DNA of 64,000 nt from Pseudovibrio flavus (GCF_009711345.1 NZ_SMMA01000064.1:62001-126000); one strand, 5' to 3'; numbered from the stretch's first letter, positions 26,565 to 36,294 are shown. The notes: a model not told the origin generated them from the letters alone. Translations and numbers: made by a program.

Positions 26565-27830
26565 TCAAGAGGCAGCTTTAAGCGTTTCCTCTTCCTTGTC
26601 GATCACTTTCAAAGAAACCGGCTTTGACTCAGCTTCATCATCTTCAGAAGGCGGCACCAAAATCTGGCCAACTTCTTCCTGACTAAGGATACCCTTAAGC
26701 GCACCGCTTTCATCCAGCACAGGCACAGGATGGTCCGCTTCAAGCGTCACTGGCAGCGCTTCTTCAAGGGTGTCTTCCAAGGTCACGCTGTTACCTTCAA
26801 CAGCAAGGTCGTAGATGGTTGCCGAAGAACTCTTGTCCTCAACAGCCTCTTCAAGCACTTCCTGCGTAACGTAACCACGGTACTCCTTGTTATGGATCAC
26901 GTAGCCATACTCTTCACCGCGGCGAACCATTTCAGACAGAGCACGCTCGATGTTGTCATGCGTGATGCGCATCGCCGGCGGTTGCATAACCGTATCAACA
27001 GTCAGAACGCGGGCGCGGTTAACATCACGAACAAAGGCGCGAACATAGTCGTCTTCCGGCTCAAGCAGGATCTCCGCAGGTGTGCCCACCTGAGAAATCA
27101 CACCGTCCTTAAGGATGGCAATCTTGTCACCAATGCGCAGCGCTTCATCCAGATCGTGGGTAATGAACACGATCGTTTTGTGCAGCTTTTCTTGAAGCTC
27201 AACCAACTGGTCCTGCATCTGCGAGCGGATCAGCGGATCCAGTGCGGAAAACGCCTCATCCATAAGCAGGATGTCTGGATTGTTAGCCAGTGCGCGGGCA
27301 AGACCCACACGCTGCTGCATACCGCCTGAAAGCTGGCTTGGATATTTGTTCTCAAAGCCATTCAGACCAACAGCTTCAATCCACTCCATAGCGGTGGTTT
27401 CACGCTCGGTCTTGGCAACGCCCTGAATTTCCAGACCGTATGCAACGTTCTGAATAACAGTGCGGTGTGGCAGCAAGCCAAAGCGCTGGAACACCATACT
27501 CATCTTCTGACGACGGAACTGCTCAAGCTCTTTGTTGGAGAGCTTCATCACATCATTGCCATCAACCAAAATCTGGCCAGCAGTTGGATCGATCAAGCGG
27601 TTGAAGTGACGGATCAGCGTGGATTTACCAGAGCCGGACAGGCCCATGATCACGAAGATCTCACCTTCTTCAATCGTCAGGCTCACATCTTTCAGGCCGA
27701 GGATCGCGCCGGTTTCTGCCAGCAGCTCTTCCTTGCCCATACCTGCTTCAACCTTTGGAAGGGCCTGAGCAGCATTAGAGCCAAAAATCTTAGTGATGTT
27801 TTTTACTTCAATCTTAGCCATGGTTCCCAT
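26565..27830 (-). CDS. proV: Glycine betaine/proline ABC transporter ATPase
   Basis: ProV powers uptake of glycine betaine or proline betaine as osmoprotectant. The 421 residues hold Walker A GLSGSGKSTL, signature LSGGMQQRVG, Walker B DILLMDEAFSALDP and a C-terminal pair of CBS domains that sense ionic strength in this family. The ATG at 27830 overlaps the proW stop (TAATG) and has GGGGGG just before it. A second ATG at 27821 is also possible. It is the last gene of the minus-strand operon proX-proW-proV, ended by terminator 26514-26543. Confidence 0.95.
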   Translation of the reverse strand: MGTMAKIEVKNITKIFGSNAAQALPKVEAGMGKEELLAETGAILGLKDVSLTIEEGEIFVIMGLSGSGKSTLIRHFNRLIDPTAGQILVDGNDVMKLSNKELEQFRRQKMSMVFQRFGLLPHRTVIQNVAYGLEIQGVAKTERETTAMEWIEAVGLNGFENKYPSQLSGGMQQRVGLARALANNPDILLMDEAFSALDPLIRSQMQDQLVELQEKLHKTIVFITHDLDEALRIGDKIAILKDGVISQVGTPAEILLEPEDDYVRAFVRDVNRARVLTVDTVMQPPAMRITHDNIERALSEMVRRGEEYGYVIHNKEYRGYVTQEVLEEAVEDKSSSATIYDLAVEGNSVTLEDTLEEALPVTLEADHPVPVLDESGALKGILSQEEVGQILVPPSEDDEAESKPVSLKVIDKEEETLKAAS

Positions 27831-28699
27831 TACCCCCCGATGTTTCTATAGGCCTGCATACGCTGACCTGCCGACTGGGTGATACGGTCGAACAAGATTG
27901 CGAGAATAACGATGGCGATACCGCCGACGAGACCTTGACCGGAATCGTTACGCTGAAGACCCAGCAAAACAGTCTCACCAACACCGCGTGCGCCAATCAT
28001 AGAGGCAATTACCACCATCGCCAGCGCCATCATCATTGTCTGGTTAATACCCTGCATAATGGACGGCATCGCCAGAGGGATCTGAACCCCTTTGAGGATC
28101 TGCCAGCGTGTTGCACCAAATGCACGGCTTGCTTCAACAACCTCGCCATCAACCATACGAATACCCAGATCAGTCAGACGGATAAGCGGCGGTGCGGCGT
28201 AGATAACGGTTGCAAGAATTGCAGGAACCTTACCAAGGCCGAACAGCATAGCGGCCGGGATGAGGTACACGAAACTTGGAATCGTCTGCATCAAATCCAG
28301 TACCGGGCTAAGCAGCGCACGGAACCTTTCAGAACGTGCAGCAGAAATACCCAGCGGGATGCCGATGATAATAGAGATCGCAACAGCTACCAGCATAATC
28401 GCGATGGTCTGCATAGCCTGCTGCCACAGACCCAAAGCACCAATGAACCACATTGCGCCCACCATTCCAGCAGTCAGTGTCAAACGACGGCTTGCAGCAA
28501 ATGTCAGCAAACCAACACACAGCAGAATGATAAGAGGGTCGGCGCTTCTAAGCAGCCGTTCCAGCTTTACGAGAAAGAAAAGCAGGGAGTTGGAGAAAGC
28601 CTCGAAGCCATCTCCGAAATTAATCACTAGGTAGTCGACAAATTCATTTGTCGCATTTTTGATTGGTTTTCCAATATTTGGAAAAATGTCGGAATCCAT
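27830..28699 (-). CDS. proW: Glycine betaine/proline ABC transporter permease
   Basis: This inner-membrane permease of 289 residues has several transmembrane helices and the ABC-interaction loop VEASRAFGATRWQILKGVQIPLAMPSIMQGIN typical of OpuAB/ProW. It overlaps proV by one base and follows proX after 77 bases that contain a strong hairpin (28723-28749), which probably lowers its expression relative to the binding protein. Confidence 0.95.
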   Translation of the reverse strand: MDSDIFPNIGKPIKNATNEFVDYLVINFGDGFEAFSNSLLFFLVKLERLLRSADPLIILLCVGLLTFAASRRLTLTAGMVGAMWFIGALGLWQQAMQTIAIMLVAVAISIIIGIPLGISAARSERFRALLSPVLDLMQTIPSFVYLIPAAMLFGLGKVPAILATVIYAAPPLIRLTDLGIRMVDGEVVEASRAFGATRWQILKGVQIPLAMPSIMQGINQTMMMALAMVVIASMIGARGVGETVLLGLQRNDSGQGLVGGIAIVILAILFDRITQSAGQRMQAYRNIGG

Positions 28700-28722
28700 A
28701 CGATCCTCGTTTGTTACAGAAA

Positions 28723-28749
28723 GAGGTACGGACGTTGTGCCCGTACCTC
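28723..28749 (-). other. Intercistronic hairpin between proX and proW
   Basis: A perfect 9-base stem (28723-28731 with 28741-28749) and 9-base loop lies 27 bases after the proX stop. No T tract follows, so it likely stabilises proX mRNA or attenuates read-through. Confidence 0.65.
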
Positions 28750-28776
28750 GTTAACTTGCGAAGGAGTGGACCCTTC

Positions 28777-29808
28777 TTAGCCTTCCAGAGCAGCTTCTAC
28801 GCGGGCAGCTACATCTTCAGGCACCCATGGAACCCACAGGTCGCGGTTCTGTTTAAGGAACTCAACCGCAGCATCGTCGGTGGTGCCGCCAGTGTCCTGC
28901 ATGTATGCAAGAGCCTTGGAAACAATGGCGTTGCTGGTTTCGTAGTTAGACAGGAACTCGGTTACAGCCGGAGCCTGCTCCTGGAACTCGCTGTTTACAT
29001 AAACGTGAGCAGCGGACAGAGGGTAAGCAACAGCTTCAGTCACCTTCGCAGGGTCAGTCTCAGCGTTAAGCGCATCCCAAACGTCGCGGTTGAACTCAGG
29101 CTCTTCAAGCATCACGAGCTGGTCGATCACTTTACCCATGACCCAAGTTGGACCCCAGTAGTAGAATACGATCGGCTTCTTACGCTTGATGCTGGATTCA
29201 ATCGCAGCAGAAAGCGCAGCACCGGTGCCTGGTCGGAAGTTCACGAAGTCTTCAGTCAGGCCATAAGCGTGCATCTTCTTGGTGTTGATGACTTCACAGC
29301 CCCAACCAGCGATACAGTTATAGAAACGGCCCTTACCTGGCTCTTCAGGATCGTTGAACACTTCCTTGTATTTCGGAAGGTCGTAAACGGACTTCAGACC
29401 CTTCGCCGGCGCGTCATCACCTTCAACGATGTACTTTGGAACGAACCAAGCCTGAACAGCGTCTGGGAAGTTAATGCCCAGATCAACAAGCGCACCGGAA
29501 TCTGTACCCTTCTGCAACGCCTCAGTAACGTTGTCCGGCCAGATCTCCATGGTCACGTCAATGTCACCGCGGGTCATGCCGTTCAAAAGCGGAATGGTGG
29601 AACCTGGAATGCTATCGACTTCACAACCGTAGCCATTCTTTACGATGAACTGAGCAACAGAAGTGTGGAACGCGTTAGAGTCCCAGTCCAGACCAGCAAA
29701 AACTACCGGACGGTCGAGTTCACACGTCGCATCAGAAGCCAGCGCCTGTGTCGAACTCAATGGTACCGCGACAGCAAGGGCTGCCAGTGCGAATTTGAAA
29801 TTAAACAA
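28777..29808 (-). CDS. proX: Glycine betaine-binding periplasmic protein
   Basis: The 343-residue OpuAC-type solute-binding protein has a cleavable signal peptide (cut after ALA-S near residue 24) and the family stretches GLDWDSNAFHTSVAQFI, DVTMEIWPDN and YYWGPTWVMGK with the aromatic residues that cage quaternary amines. A possible disulfide pair lies at FYNCIAGWGCEV. It is the first gene of the proXWV operon. The long AT-rich region upstream should hold the osmotically controlled promoter. Confidence 0.94.
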   Translation of the reverse strand: MFNFKFALAALAVAVPLSSTQALASDATCELDRPVVFAGLDWDSNAFHTSVAQFIVKNGYGCEVDSIPGSTIPLLNGMTRGDIDVTMEIWPDNVTEALQKGTDSGALVDLGINFPDAVQAWFVPKYIVEGDDAPAKGLKSVYDLPKYKEVFNDPEEPGKGRFYNCIAGWGCEVINTKKMHAYGLTEDFVNFRPGTGAALSAAIESSIKRKKPIVFYYWGPTWVMGKVIDQLVMLEEPEFNRDVWDALNAETDPAKVTEAVAYPLSAAHVYVNSEFQEQAPAVTEFLSNYETSNAIVSKALAYMQDTGGTTDDAAVEFLKQNRDLWVPWVPEDVAARVEAALEG

Positions 29809-30353
29809 CGGTTTTCTCCGATTTATCGAGAGTCAGCCCACCAGACGCCTTCGCGGGCACCTAGAAGCGGGCTCTTTCGGTCACCCAAGGGACCAAGAAA
29901 ATCTCATCAGCTTTCACAAGTGCAAAGATATACATGAAAGCTATTACAATAATAAATCGTAGGATTATCGTGTCAAGGATACAGAATTATTACAGTCTTA
30001 ATGTACTGAGACAAAAGATTAATTCCGCTGTTATTGTAAGTTTTTACGAAATAAATACCAAGTTAAGCATCAATTTAGACTTTAAAAAAGTCCGTTGATA
30101 AAAATATAAACTTACAAATTAAGTAGAAAACCCACAGCCCGTCAAAAACATTAGGATAATTACTCAATATCCAAGTTTCCACCCCACATGCCCCAAGTAG
30201 AGGCGAGCGCCTTTTACTACGTTAGGTTTACGATTCGCTCGCAGTCGAAAATCAGATTTTGAATGTCGAGCCTCTAGGAAATTAGGATAATCTTTTCAAA
30301 AATAAAGTAAGGGAGCGATTTCAAAACCGCTCCCCTTAGAAGTATTTTAGGTT
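29809..30353. other. Long AT-rich gap upstream of proX
   Basis: I see no convincing gene in these 545 bases. They hold the proX promoter region, an imperfect 7-base inverted repeat (30203-30209 with 30236-30242) and the ccr terminator. A small RNA cannot be excluded. Confidence 0.5.
30309..30337 (-). terminator. Terminator of ccr
   Basis: GGGAGCG (30311-30317) pairs with CGCTCCC (30328-30334) around a 10-base loop, extended by AA/TT with one bulge, 17 bases after the ccr stop. The U tract is short. Confidence 0.65.
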
Positions 30354-31646
30354 TTAAGCAGATGCCTCAAGGACATCTTCAAAAGTTTTTAAGCCCGCTT
30401 TTGGCGATGTAACCAGCACGGCCATATTTCCGGGCGCATGTTGATTGTTCCACATCTTAGTATGCGCCTGCGGAATCTGATCCCATGGGAACACTTCACT
30501 TAAGCAAGGGTCGATGCGTCTATCGATTACAAAGTCGTTGGCAGCGCTGGCTTGCTGCAGGTGAGCAAAGTGCGAGCCCTGAATACGCTTCTGACGCATC
30601 CAGACATAACGAGCATCAAACGTGATATTGAAGCCAGTAGTACCAGCACAGAACACCACCATGCCGCCGCGCTTTACAACAAGGCAAGAGACGGGGAACG
30701 TGGCTTCACCGGGGTGTTCGAAGACCATGTCTACGTCATTGCCTTTGCCGGTAATTTCCCAGATTGCCTTGCCGAACTTACGCGCCTCTCTCAGCCACTT
30801 GTCATATTCGGGGGAGTTCACCGTGGGCAACTGCCCCCAACAGTCGAAATCCTTCCGGTTAATGACTGCTTTGGCCCCGAGCGACATCACATAATCACGC
30901 TTGTCTTCGTCGGAGATCACACCAATCGGGTTTGCGCCAGCAGCAGCAGCCAACTGAATGGCAAACACGCCAAGACCGCCGGACGCGCCCCACACGAGCA
31001 CATTCTGCCCCGGCTTCAATGCATGCGGGGAATGGCCAAACAGCATACGGTAGGCTGTTGCAAGGGTAAGAGTGTAGCAAGCCGCCTCTTCCCAGCTTAG
31101 GTGCTTGGGACGTGGCATCAGCTGCTGGGATTGAACACGGGCAAACTGGGCAAAAGAGCCATCCGGTGTCTCATAACCCCAAATGCGCTGGGAATTGGAG
31201 AACATCGGATCACCGCCGTTACAGGCTTCGTCATCACCATCATCCTGATTACAGTGAATGACAACCTCGTCCCCCACCTTCCAGCGCTTCACCTTGGAGC
31301 CAACCGCCCAGATGATGCCGGAAGCATCAGAACCTGCAACGTGGAACGGCTGTTTGTGAACGTTCAACGGCGAGATCGGCTCTCCCAAAGCCGCCCAAAC
31401 GCCGTTGTAGTTGACACCTGCCGCCATCACGAGAACCAGCACTTCATTGCTGTCCAGCTCCCAAACAGGCACCACCTCTTTACGCATCGCCTCTTCCGGC
31501 GAGCCATGGCGATCCTGACGAATTGTCCACGCCCACATGTTCTTGGGAACATGACCAAGCGGCGGGATTTCGCCAATATCATAAAGATCTTTTATTTCAG
31601 CCTCGTATCTAGGCTGAATATCATCCGCTCTCGCAATCGAACTCAT
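30354..31646 (-). CDS. ccrA: Crotonyl-CoA carboxylase/reductase
   Basis: Ccr reductively carboxylates crotonyl-CoA to (2S)-ethylmalonyl-CoA with NADPH and CO2. It is the defining enzyme of the ethylmalonyl-CoA pathway for C2 assimilation. The 430-residue MDR-family protein carries FHVAGSDASGIIWAVGSKVKRWKVGDEVVIHCNQ, the nucleotide motif WGASGGLGVFAIQLA and the Ccr-specific end WDQIPQAHTKMW. I choose ATG 31646: AGGAGG lies nine bases before it but only three before ATG 31652. It is divergent from the ethylmalonyl-CoA mutase gene. Confidence 0.95.
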   Translation of the reverse strand: MSSIARADDIQPRYEAEIKDLYDIGEIPPLGHVPKNMWAWTIRQDRHGSPEEAMRKEVVPVWELDSNEVLVLVMAAGVNYNGVWAALGEPISPLNVHKQPFHVAGSDASGIIWAVGSKVKRWKVGDEVVIHCNQDDGDDEACNGGDPMFSNSQRIWGYETPDGSFAQFARVQSQQLMPRPKHLSWEEAACYTLTLATAYRMLFGHSPHALKPGQNVLVWGASGGLGVFAIQLAAAAGANPIGVISDEDKRDYVMSLGAKAVINRKDFDCWGQLPTVNSPEYDKWLREARKFGKAIWEITGKGNDVDMVFEHPGEATFPVSCLVVKRGGMVVFCAGTTGFNITFDARYVWMRQKRIQGSHFAHLQQASAANDFVIDRRIDPCLSEVFPWDQIPQAHTKMWNNQHAPGNMAVLVTSPKAGLKTFEDVLEASA

Positions 31647-31962
31647 CGCCATCTCCTCCTCTAAAAGCGATAAATCACCAAGTCCAAGCTGTCTTCCTCA
31701 TCAACTTACCTTAGTGGACCCATTTTGCAACGCAACAAAATTCTCCGCCCTGCGTCACTCATATTGAAATTATTGATATAAATTTTTCTATAAAAAATAA
31801 TACTATTGCTTAGCTTGCGCTGCAGTGCAGAAATGCAGTTGCATTGCACCAAACCATCTGCGAAAGTTTGCCAAAGGGAAAACAGGTGCTACGGCATCTT
31901 TGAGTACCATTCGCGTCAGATCGATCCCCGCTGCGCGGGGCCTATGTCTTTGGGAGGAGTTC
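31647..31962. promoter_or_regulatory. Divergent ccr / ecm control region
   Basis: This 316-base gap has no gene. It contains TTTTGCAACGCAACAAAA (31723-31740), an AT-rich stretch around 31760-31805 fit for -10 elements, and a cluster of TGCA palindromes at 31818-31849. TTTGCAA-like words are known targets of RamB/PccR-type regulators of acyl-CoA metabolism, so a shared regulator is plausible but unproven. Confidence 0.45.
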
Positions 31963-33963
31963 ATGGGCACACAAAACAACAACAATGCCGGTAGAGATCG
32001 GCCTTGGATGTTCCGCACCTATGCGGGGCACTCGACAGCACGCGAGAGCAACGAGCTATACCGCTCCAATCTGGAAAAGGGCCAAACCGGTCTATCCATT
32101 GCCTTCGACCTGCCCACCCAGACCGGATACGACCCTGACCACATTCTAGCGCGTGGTGAAGTTGGCAAGGTGGGGGTTCCCATCGCACATCTGGGTGACA
32201 TGCGAACCCTATTCGACCAGATCCCGCTGGATCGGATGAACACGTCGATGACCATCAACGCCACAGCCCCTTGGCTGCTGGCACTCTATGTGGCGGCGGC
32301 AGACGAGCAAGGCGTAGACCGCGAAAAACTTGCAGGCACCACCCAGAACGACCTCATTAAAGAGTACCTTTCTCGCGGCACCTATGTGTTCCCGCCTGCG
32401 CCTTCCATGCGCCTGACCACAGATGTCATTTCGTGGACCTACCGCAATACGCCCAAGTGGAACCCGATGAACGTGTGCTCCTACCATTTGCAGGAAGCGG
32501 GCGCGACACCGGTTCAAGAGCTATCATTTGCTCTGGCAACAGCAATTGAGATCCTAGACCGCGTCAAGGCAGATCCGGCCATCTCAGCCGAGGACTTTCC
32601 CAAGGTGGTGGGCCGCATCTCGTTCTTCGTGAATGCAGGTATGCGCTTCATTACCGAACTATGCAAAATGCGCGCTTTTACAGAGCTGTGGGACGAAATT
32701 TGCCGCGACCGATACGGCGTTGAAGAGGAGCGCTACCGCCGCTTCCGCTATGGTGTTCAGGTCAACTCCCTTGGCCTCACCGAACAGCAGCCGGAAAACA
32801 ACGTCTACCGCATTCTCATAGAAATGCTGGCCGTGGTGCTTTCGAAAAACGCCCGAGCCCGAGCCGTTCAGCTACCAGCATGGAATGAAGCGCTTGGTTT
32901 ACCGCGCCCGTTTGATCAGCAATGGTCGCTGCGTATGCAGCAAATCATGGCTTACGAGACCGATCTGCTGGAATACGGCGACATATTTGATGGCTCCCGC
33001 GAAATCGAAGCGAAGGTAGAAAGCCTTAAGGAGCAGGCCCGCCAAGAACTTGCTTCTATTGAGCAGATGGGCGGAGCTGTAGCCGCGATTGAAACCGGCT
33101 ACATGAAACAGCAACTGGTGAACTCTAACAGTGAGCGCCTCGAAAAGATTGAGGCCGGTGACCAAACCGTTGTTGGCGTAAACCGCTGGACAGTAGGCGA
33201 GGACTCTCCCCTTACAGCAGATAAAAACGGGGCCATTCTGACCGTTCCCGCACATGTAGAGGAAGAGGCCATCACCCGCCTTGAGCAATGGCGCGCCCAG
33301 CGCGATGACGCAAAGGTTCAAGAAGCTCTCGACGCCCTGCGCAACGTTGCGCGGGGTTCAGGAAACATCATGGAACCATCCATTGCCTGCGCCAAAGCTG
33401 GCGTTACAACGGGCGAATGGGGTGAAACTTTGCGCAGCATCTACGGCGAGTTCCGCGCCCCGACAGGTGTAAGCGCAGCGCCGCGTAACAACCCCGGCGA
33501 TCTTGATCCCCTTCGTGACAAGGTCTCGGCTCTTACAGCTAAACTGGGCCGCCTGCCTAAGGTACTGGTGGGCAAGCCGGGCCTTGATGGCCATTCCAAT
33601 GGCGCTGAACAGATTGCCGTACGTGCCCGTGATTGCGGTATGGAAGTTGTTTATGAAGGTATCCGCCTGACACCAGAGCAAATCGTGGAAGCTGCGCTAG
33701 AAGAAAAGGCCGATGTAATTGGCCTTTCCATTCTCTCGGGCTCTCACATGGCGCTTGTGCAGGACACCATGGAGCGACTAGGCAAGGCGAAAGGAGAACA
33801 ACCGCCTGTTATCGTTGGCGGCATTATCCCGACTGAAGATGAAACCGCGCTCAAAGAGCAAGGCATCGCAGCAGTTTATACGCCCAAGAACTTTCAGATT
33901 AACACCATCATCAGTGACATAATCGACATCATTGATCGGCAAGTCACAGACCCAGAAGCGTAG
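31963..33963 (+). CDS. ecm: Ethylmalonyl-CoA mutase (B12-dependent)
   Basis: Ecm (MeaA-type) rearranges ethylmalonyl-CoA to methylsuccinyl-CoA with adenosylcobalamin, two steps after Ccr in the ethylmalonyl-CoA pathway. The 666 residues have the mutase barrel opening RTYAGHSTARESNELYR and SIAFDLPTQTGYD and a C-terminal B12-binding domain with DGHSNG (the D-x-H-x-x-G site) and the GLSILSGSH segment. ATG 31963 is preceded by GGGAGGAG; the 46 residues upstream in frame show no homology. The next gene ends only three bases away on the other strand. Confidence 0.93.
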   Translation: MGTQNNNNAGRDRPWMFRTYAGHSTARESNELYRSNLEKGQTGLSIAFDLPTQTGYDPDHILARGEVGKVGVPIAHLGDMRTLFDQIPLDRMNTSMTINATAPWLLALYVAAADEQGVDREKLAGTTQNDLIKEYLSRGTYVFPPAPSMRLTTDVISWTYRNTPKWNPMNVCSYHLQEAGATPVQELSFALATAIEILDRVKADPAISAEDFPKVVGRISFFVNAGMRFITELCKMRAFTELWDEICRDRYGVEEERYRRFRYGVQVNSLGLTEQQPENNVYRILIEMLAVVLSKNARARAVQLPAWNEALGLPRPFDQQWSLRMQQIMAYETDLLEYGDIFDGSREIEAKVESLKEQARQELASIEQMGGAVAAIETGYMKQQLVNSNSERLEKIEAGDQTVVGVNRWTVGEDSPLTADKNGAILTVPAHVEEEAITRLEQWRAQRDDAKVQEALDALRNVARGSGNIMEPSIACAKAGVTTGEWGETLRSIYGEFRAPTGVSAAPRNNPGDLDPLRDKVSALTAKLGRLPKVLVGKPGLDGHSNGAEQIAVRARDCGMEVVYEGIRLTPEQIVEAALEEKADVIGLSILSGSHMALVQDTMERLGKAKGEQPPVIVGGIIPTEDETALKEQGIAAVYTPKNFQINTIISDIIDIIDRQVTDPEA

Positions 33964-33966
33964 CTG

Positions 33967-34851
33967 TTACTCAGTCTTTTCCGCAGCAGGAGCCTTTGGC
34001 AACTCAATGTTGGGCTGATGCGAGTTCATCAGGATTGAAGGCGATTTGTTGTTGTAAACATCTCGAACCCAATCGAGCGAGCCGAACCAATAGTTAAAGA
34101 CGTTAGCCATGTCGCGGCTGGCTCGGGTCTCTTCGATCCATGAGTTGATGTAGTTTAAAAAGCGCATGCTATCAGGACGCAAGGCCATACCAGAGACTGT
34201 CGCCAGAACATTGTGCTCTACTACAACGAACTTCCGGTTCTTTGAGGAAACAAGCAGCGCCGGATACGGTGTCGGCATCAAGAAGCCATTGACCTCACCG
34301 TTTAGCATACCCTGATAAGCGGCAATATCCGTGACATAGCGACGGATACTGGCATTGCGAAAGCGCTTACTAGCATAGCTGTCAGCAACCGTGCCCATGA
34401 TGACACCAAGGGAGAGCTGCGGAATATCGAAGGCCCGCTCCGCTGCTTCAAGCGGCAAAACGTCAGCATCAATGACAAGGCTATATTCGACCTGATTGTA
34501 AGGAATAGAGAAAAGCACTTCCCGAGCAGTCACACCATTAATGGGCACGCCGGAAATAACAACATCAACCTCACCCTCGTTGAGCTTTTGCAGCAACACG
34601 CGGTGCCCCAGTTCCACCAGTTCCAGCTCAACATCCAAAGCGGAAGCCAGCCCCATAGCGACATCCACTTCATAACCAATGCGGTGCCCCTCATCGTCAT
34701 GGCCGATCCATGGCAGGAAGTCATCTTTCGACACACCTACCCGCAGAACCTTTGTTTCCAAAATTTCTTTCAAGGGATCGTCAGCATATGCCGAAGGCGC
34801 AAGCATGCTCAAAGAACACAGAAACAAAAGGATTGGTTTGAGCATACGCAT
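33967..34851 (-). CDS. Orphan periplasmic solute-binding protein (family 3)
   Basis: This SBP_bac_3 protein has a signal peptide (MRMLKPILLFLCSLSMLAPSAYA) and the two-lobe pattern VLRVGVSKDDFLPWIG, IGYEVDVAMGLASALDVELELVEL and DVVISGVPINGVTAREVLFSIPY. The family binds polar amino acids or similar acids for ABC uptake. No permease or ATPase genes are next to it, so it may serve a remote transporter or act as a sensor. I start at ATG 34851 (ATG 34845 equally possible), giving about 294 residues; the upstream extension would not be a signal peptide. The ligand cannot be predicted. Confidence 0.8.
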   Translation of the reverse strand: MRMLKPILLFLCSLSMLAPSAYADDPLKEILETKVLRVGVSKDDFLPWIGHDDEGHRIGYEVDVAMGLASALDVELELVELGHRVLLQKLNEGEVDVVISGVPINGVTAREVLFSIPYNQVEYSLVIDADVLPLEAAERAFDIPQLSLGVIMGTVADSYASKRFRNASIRRYVTDIAAYQGMLNGEVNGFLMPTPYPALLVSSKNRKFVVVEHNVLATVSGMALRPDSMRFLNYINSWIEETRASRDMANVFNYWFGSLDWVRDVYNNKSPSILMNSHQPNIELPKAPAAEKTE

Positions 34852-34992
34852 TATTGTTATTCGTTCCGCTGTTGGACACGCCCTGCCACTCTCAAATCCG
34901 CCAGGGAGCGGTATTTCAAGGTGGCAAGACCAAGTCGTTATGTGCATGAATCATAAATCGTAAAGCGCCTTGCAGGCAACGACAAAGCAAAA

Positions 34993-35025
34993 CCCGCCCT
35001 CCACCAATCGGGCAGAAAGCGGGCT
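34993..35025 (-). terminator. Probable terminator of the SH3-domain gene
   Basis: CCCGC (34993-34997) pairs with GCGGG (35019-35023), and flanking AAA/TTT extends the stem with a bulge. It lies 25 bases after the stop of the minus-strand gene. Confidence 0.45.
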
Positions 35026-35047
35026 TTACACATCCAACCTAGGATTT

Positions 35048-36079
35048 TTACTTTATGTTTCCTGCACCTGAGCGCGCCGCATTGGGAGCGCGTGGATCAT
35101 AACGGTTGCCATATGGGATAGAGCCCGGCTTCGGCGCTTCTACCTTCGGCAACCCTGTTACCTTAGGCGCCGGGGCCATTTGAACGGGCGTTCCCGGCTG
35201 AGAGTTACCAATCGGCTGATTGAATGTCTGACTCGACGATCCGGTTGCACCAATGCTGCCAGTGGTTCCAACAGAACGGCTCTGCGCGAGAACGATACTA
35301 TCAAAGCCGAGCGAACTTTGATCGCCGGAAGGCTTTGGCGTTTGGGTTGGCGCAGCTTCATTATTACGAAGTGCGTCCATTTCTTTGCCGATAGCGCCAT
35401 CAAGCGGCTTCGTATCACCCTCTTCCACGATCTTGTTCACGGTCGCATCTGACTGAGTTCCAGAAACAGAGCCATCATTGAACGTACCGTCTGCTGTCGG
35501 ATCGAGTGGCTTGGTAACCCCTTCTTGAGCCGGACTTACAACACCTGTCTGTGCTTCTTTTTCAAACTGGGCAGGCTCTTGCGGCGCAGGAACGTTGCCT
35601 TGAATGCTGCTTTGGTCTTCTAGCGGCTTGGCTGGATCAACCTGCCCCGCTGCGTTTGGCGTTGCCGCTGGTGCTGTGGTTGTTGCCGGAGGTGTCGTTG
35701 TAGCAGGCGCTGTTGTTGCTGGCGCACCGGTGGCCGGCGTACCAGCCGCTGCAGGGGCTGTATCTTTCACAATTGGAACGCCAGCCTGCGCACCAACTGC
35801 CGTGACAGGCTGGCCATTAATGTAAAGGAAACGACCGGCAACCCAGCCCTGCTGGCCTGCGCTTTCCACCGCGCACCAACCATAGTTACCACCGCAGTGG
35901 AACAGGGTTGCGGCCTGACCGCGCTTCAAAACGGAAACGACAGGAGAAGATGTAGAAGGATCAGCACGCATATTTACATCGGTGCTGGCGGTCACAGCGG
36001 TTTGCGCATTGGCAGAGCCTGCTAAACCAAGAGCAACAACCGCTACGGCGCTGTAGAGGGAATAGGCCAGCTTAGTCAT
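35048..36079 (-). CDS. Secreted SH3-domain protein with long low-complexity region
   Basis: The 343-residue protein has a signal peptide (cut after ANA-Q near 26), one bacterial SH3 domain (about 28-90, with VNMRADPSTSSPVVSVLKRG and GWVAGRFLYING), then ~250 residues rich in Ala, Thr, Pro and Gln. Within these, related segments recur (DPAKPLEDQSS, EGVTKPLDPTAD, GDTKPLDGAIG). Bacterial SH3 domains often bind the cell wall, so an envelope-associated role is likely, with no enzyme domain. AAAGGAGG sits before the ATG. It is divergent from xthA. Confidence 0.8.
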   Translation of the reverse strand: MTKLAYSLYSAVAVVALGLAGSANAQTAVTASTDVNMRADPSTSSPVVSVLKRGQAATLFHCGGNYGWCAVESAGQQGWVAGRFLYINGQPVTAVGAQAGVPIVKDTAPAAAGTPATGAPATTAPATTTPPATTTAPAATPNAAGQVDPAKPLEDQSSIQGNVPAPQEPAQFEKEAQTGVVSPAQEGVTKPLDPTADGTFNDGSVSGTQSDATVNKIVEEGDTKPLDGAIGKEMDALRNNEAAPTQTPKPSGDQSSLGFDSIVLAQSRSVGTTGSIGATGSSSQTFNQPIGNSQPGTPVQMAPAPKVTGLPKVEAPKPGSIPYGNRYDPRAPNAARSGAGNIK

Positions 36080-36294
36080 TTTCGGCCTCCTTTAGTGGCT
36101 TCTTTGTTCTTGGCCTCAAGTAACTCATGCAAATGTGGTCATGCTGGGGCACATGACTCACCACCGCGTGCATGCTTAATCATTTCACTACGCCGCCTTT
36201 GCAGCGAAAAAGAAATTAATCATTGAACGTCCCTCCCGCCCTTTGTATTGCCTAGATCCACCGCAACGAATCTCTCAATGCCCATCGGATTTCC

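Noticed and set aside
28663-29937. 424-codon open frame antisense to proX
   Set aside because: It covers the certain proX gene and extends into its upstream region; composition is that of a reverse shadow, with no recognisable domain.
31825-31962. 46-residue extension of ethylmalonyl-CoA mutase
   Set aside because: It lacks homology and is Cys-rich, while GGGAGGAG directly precedes ATG 31963.
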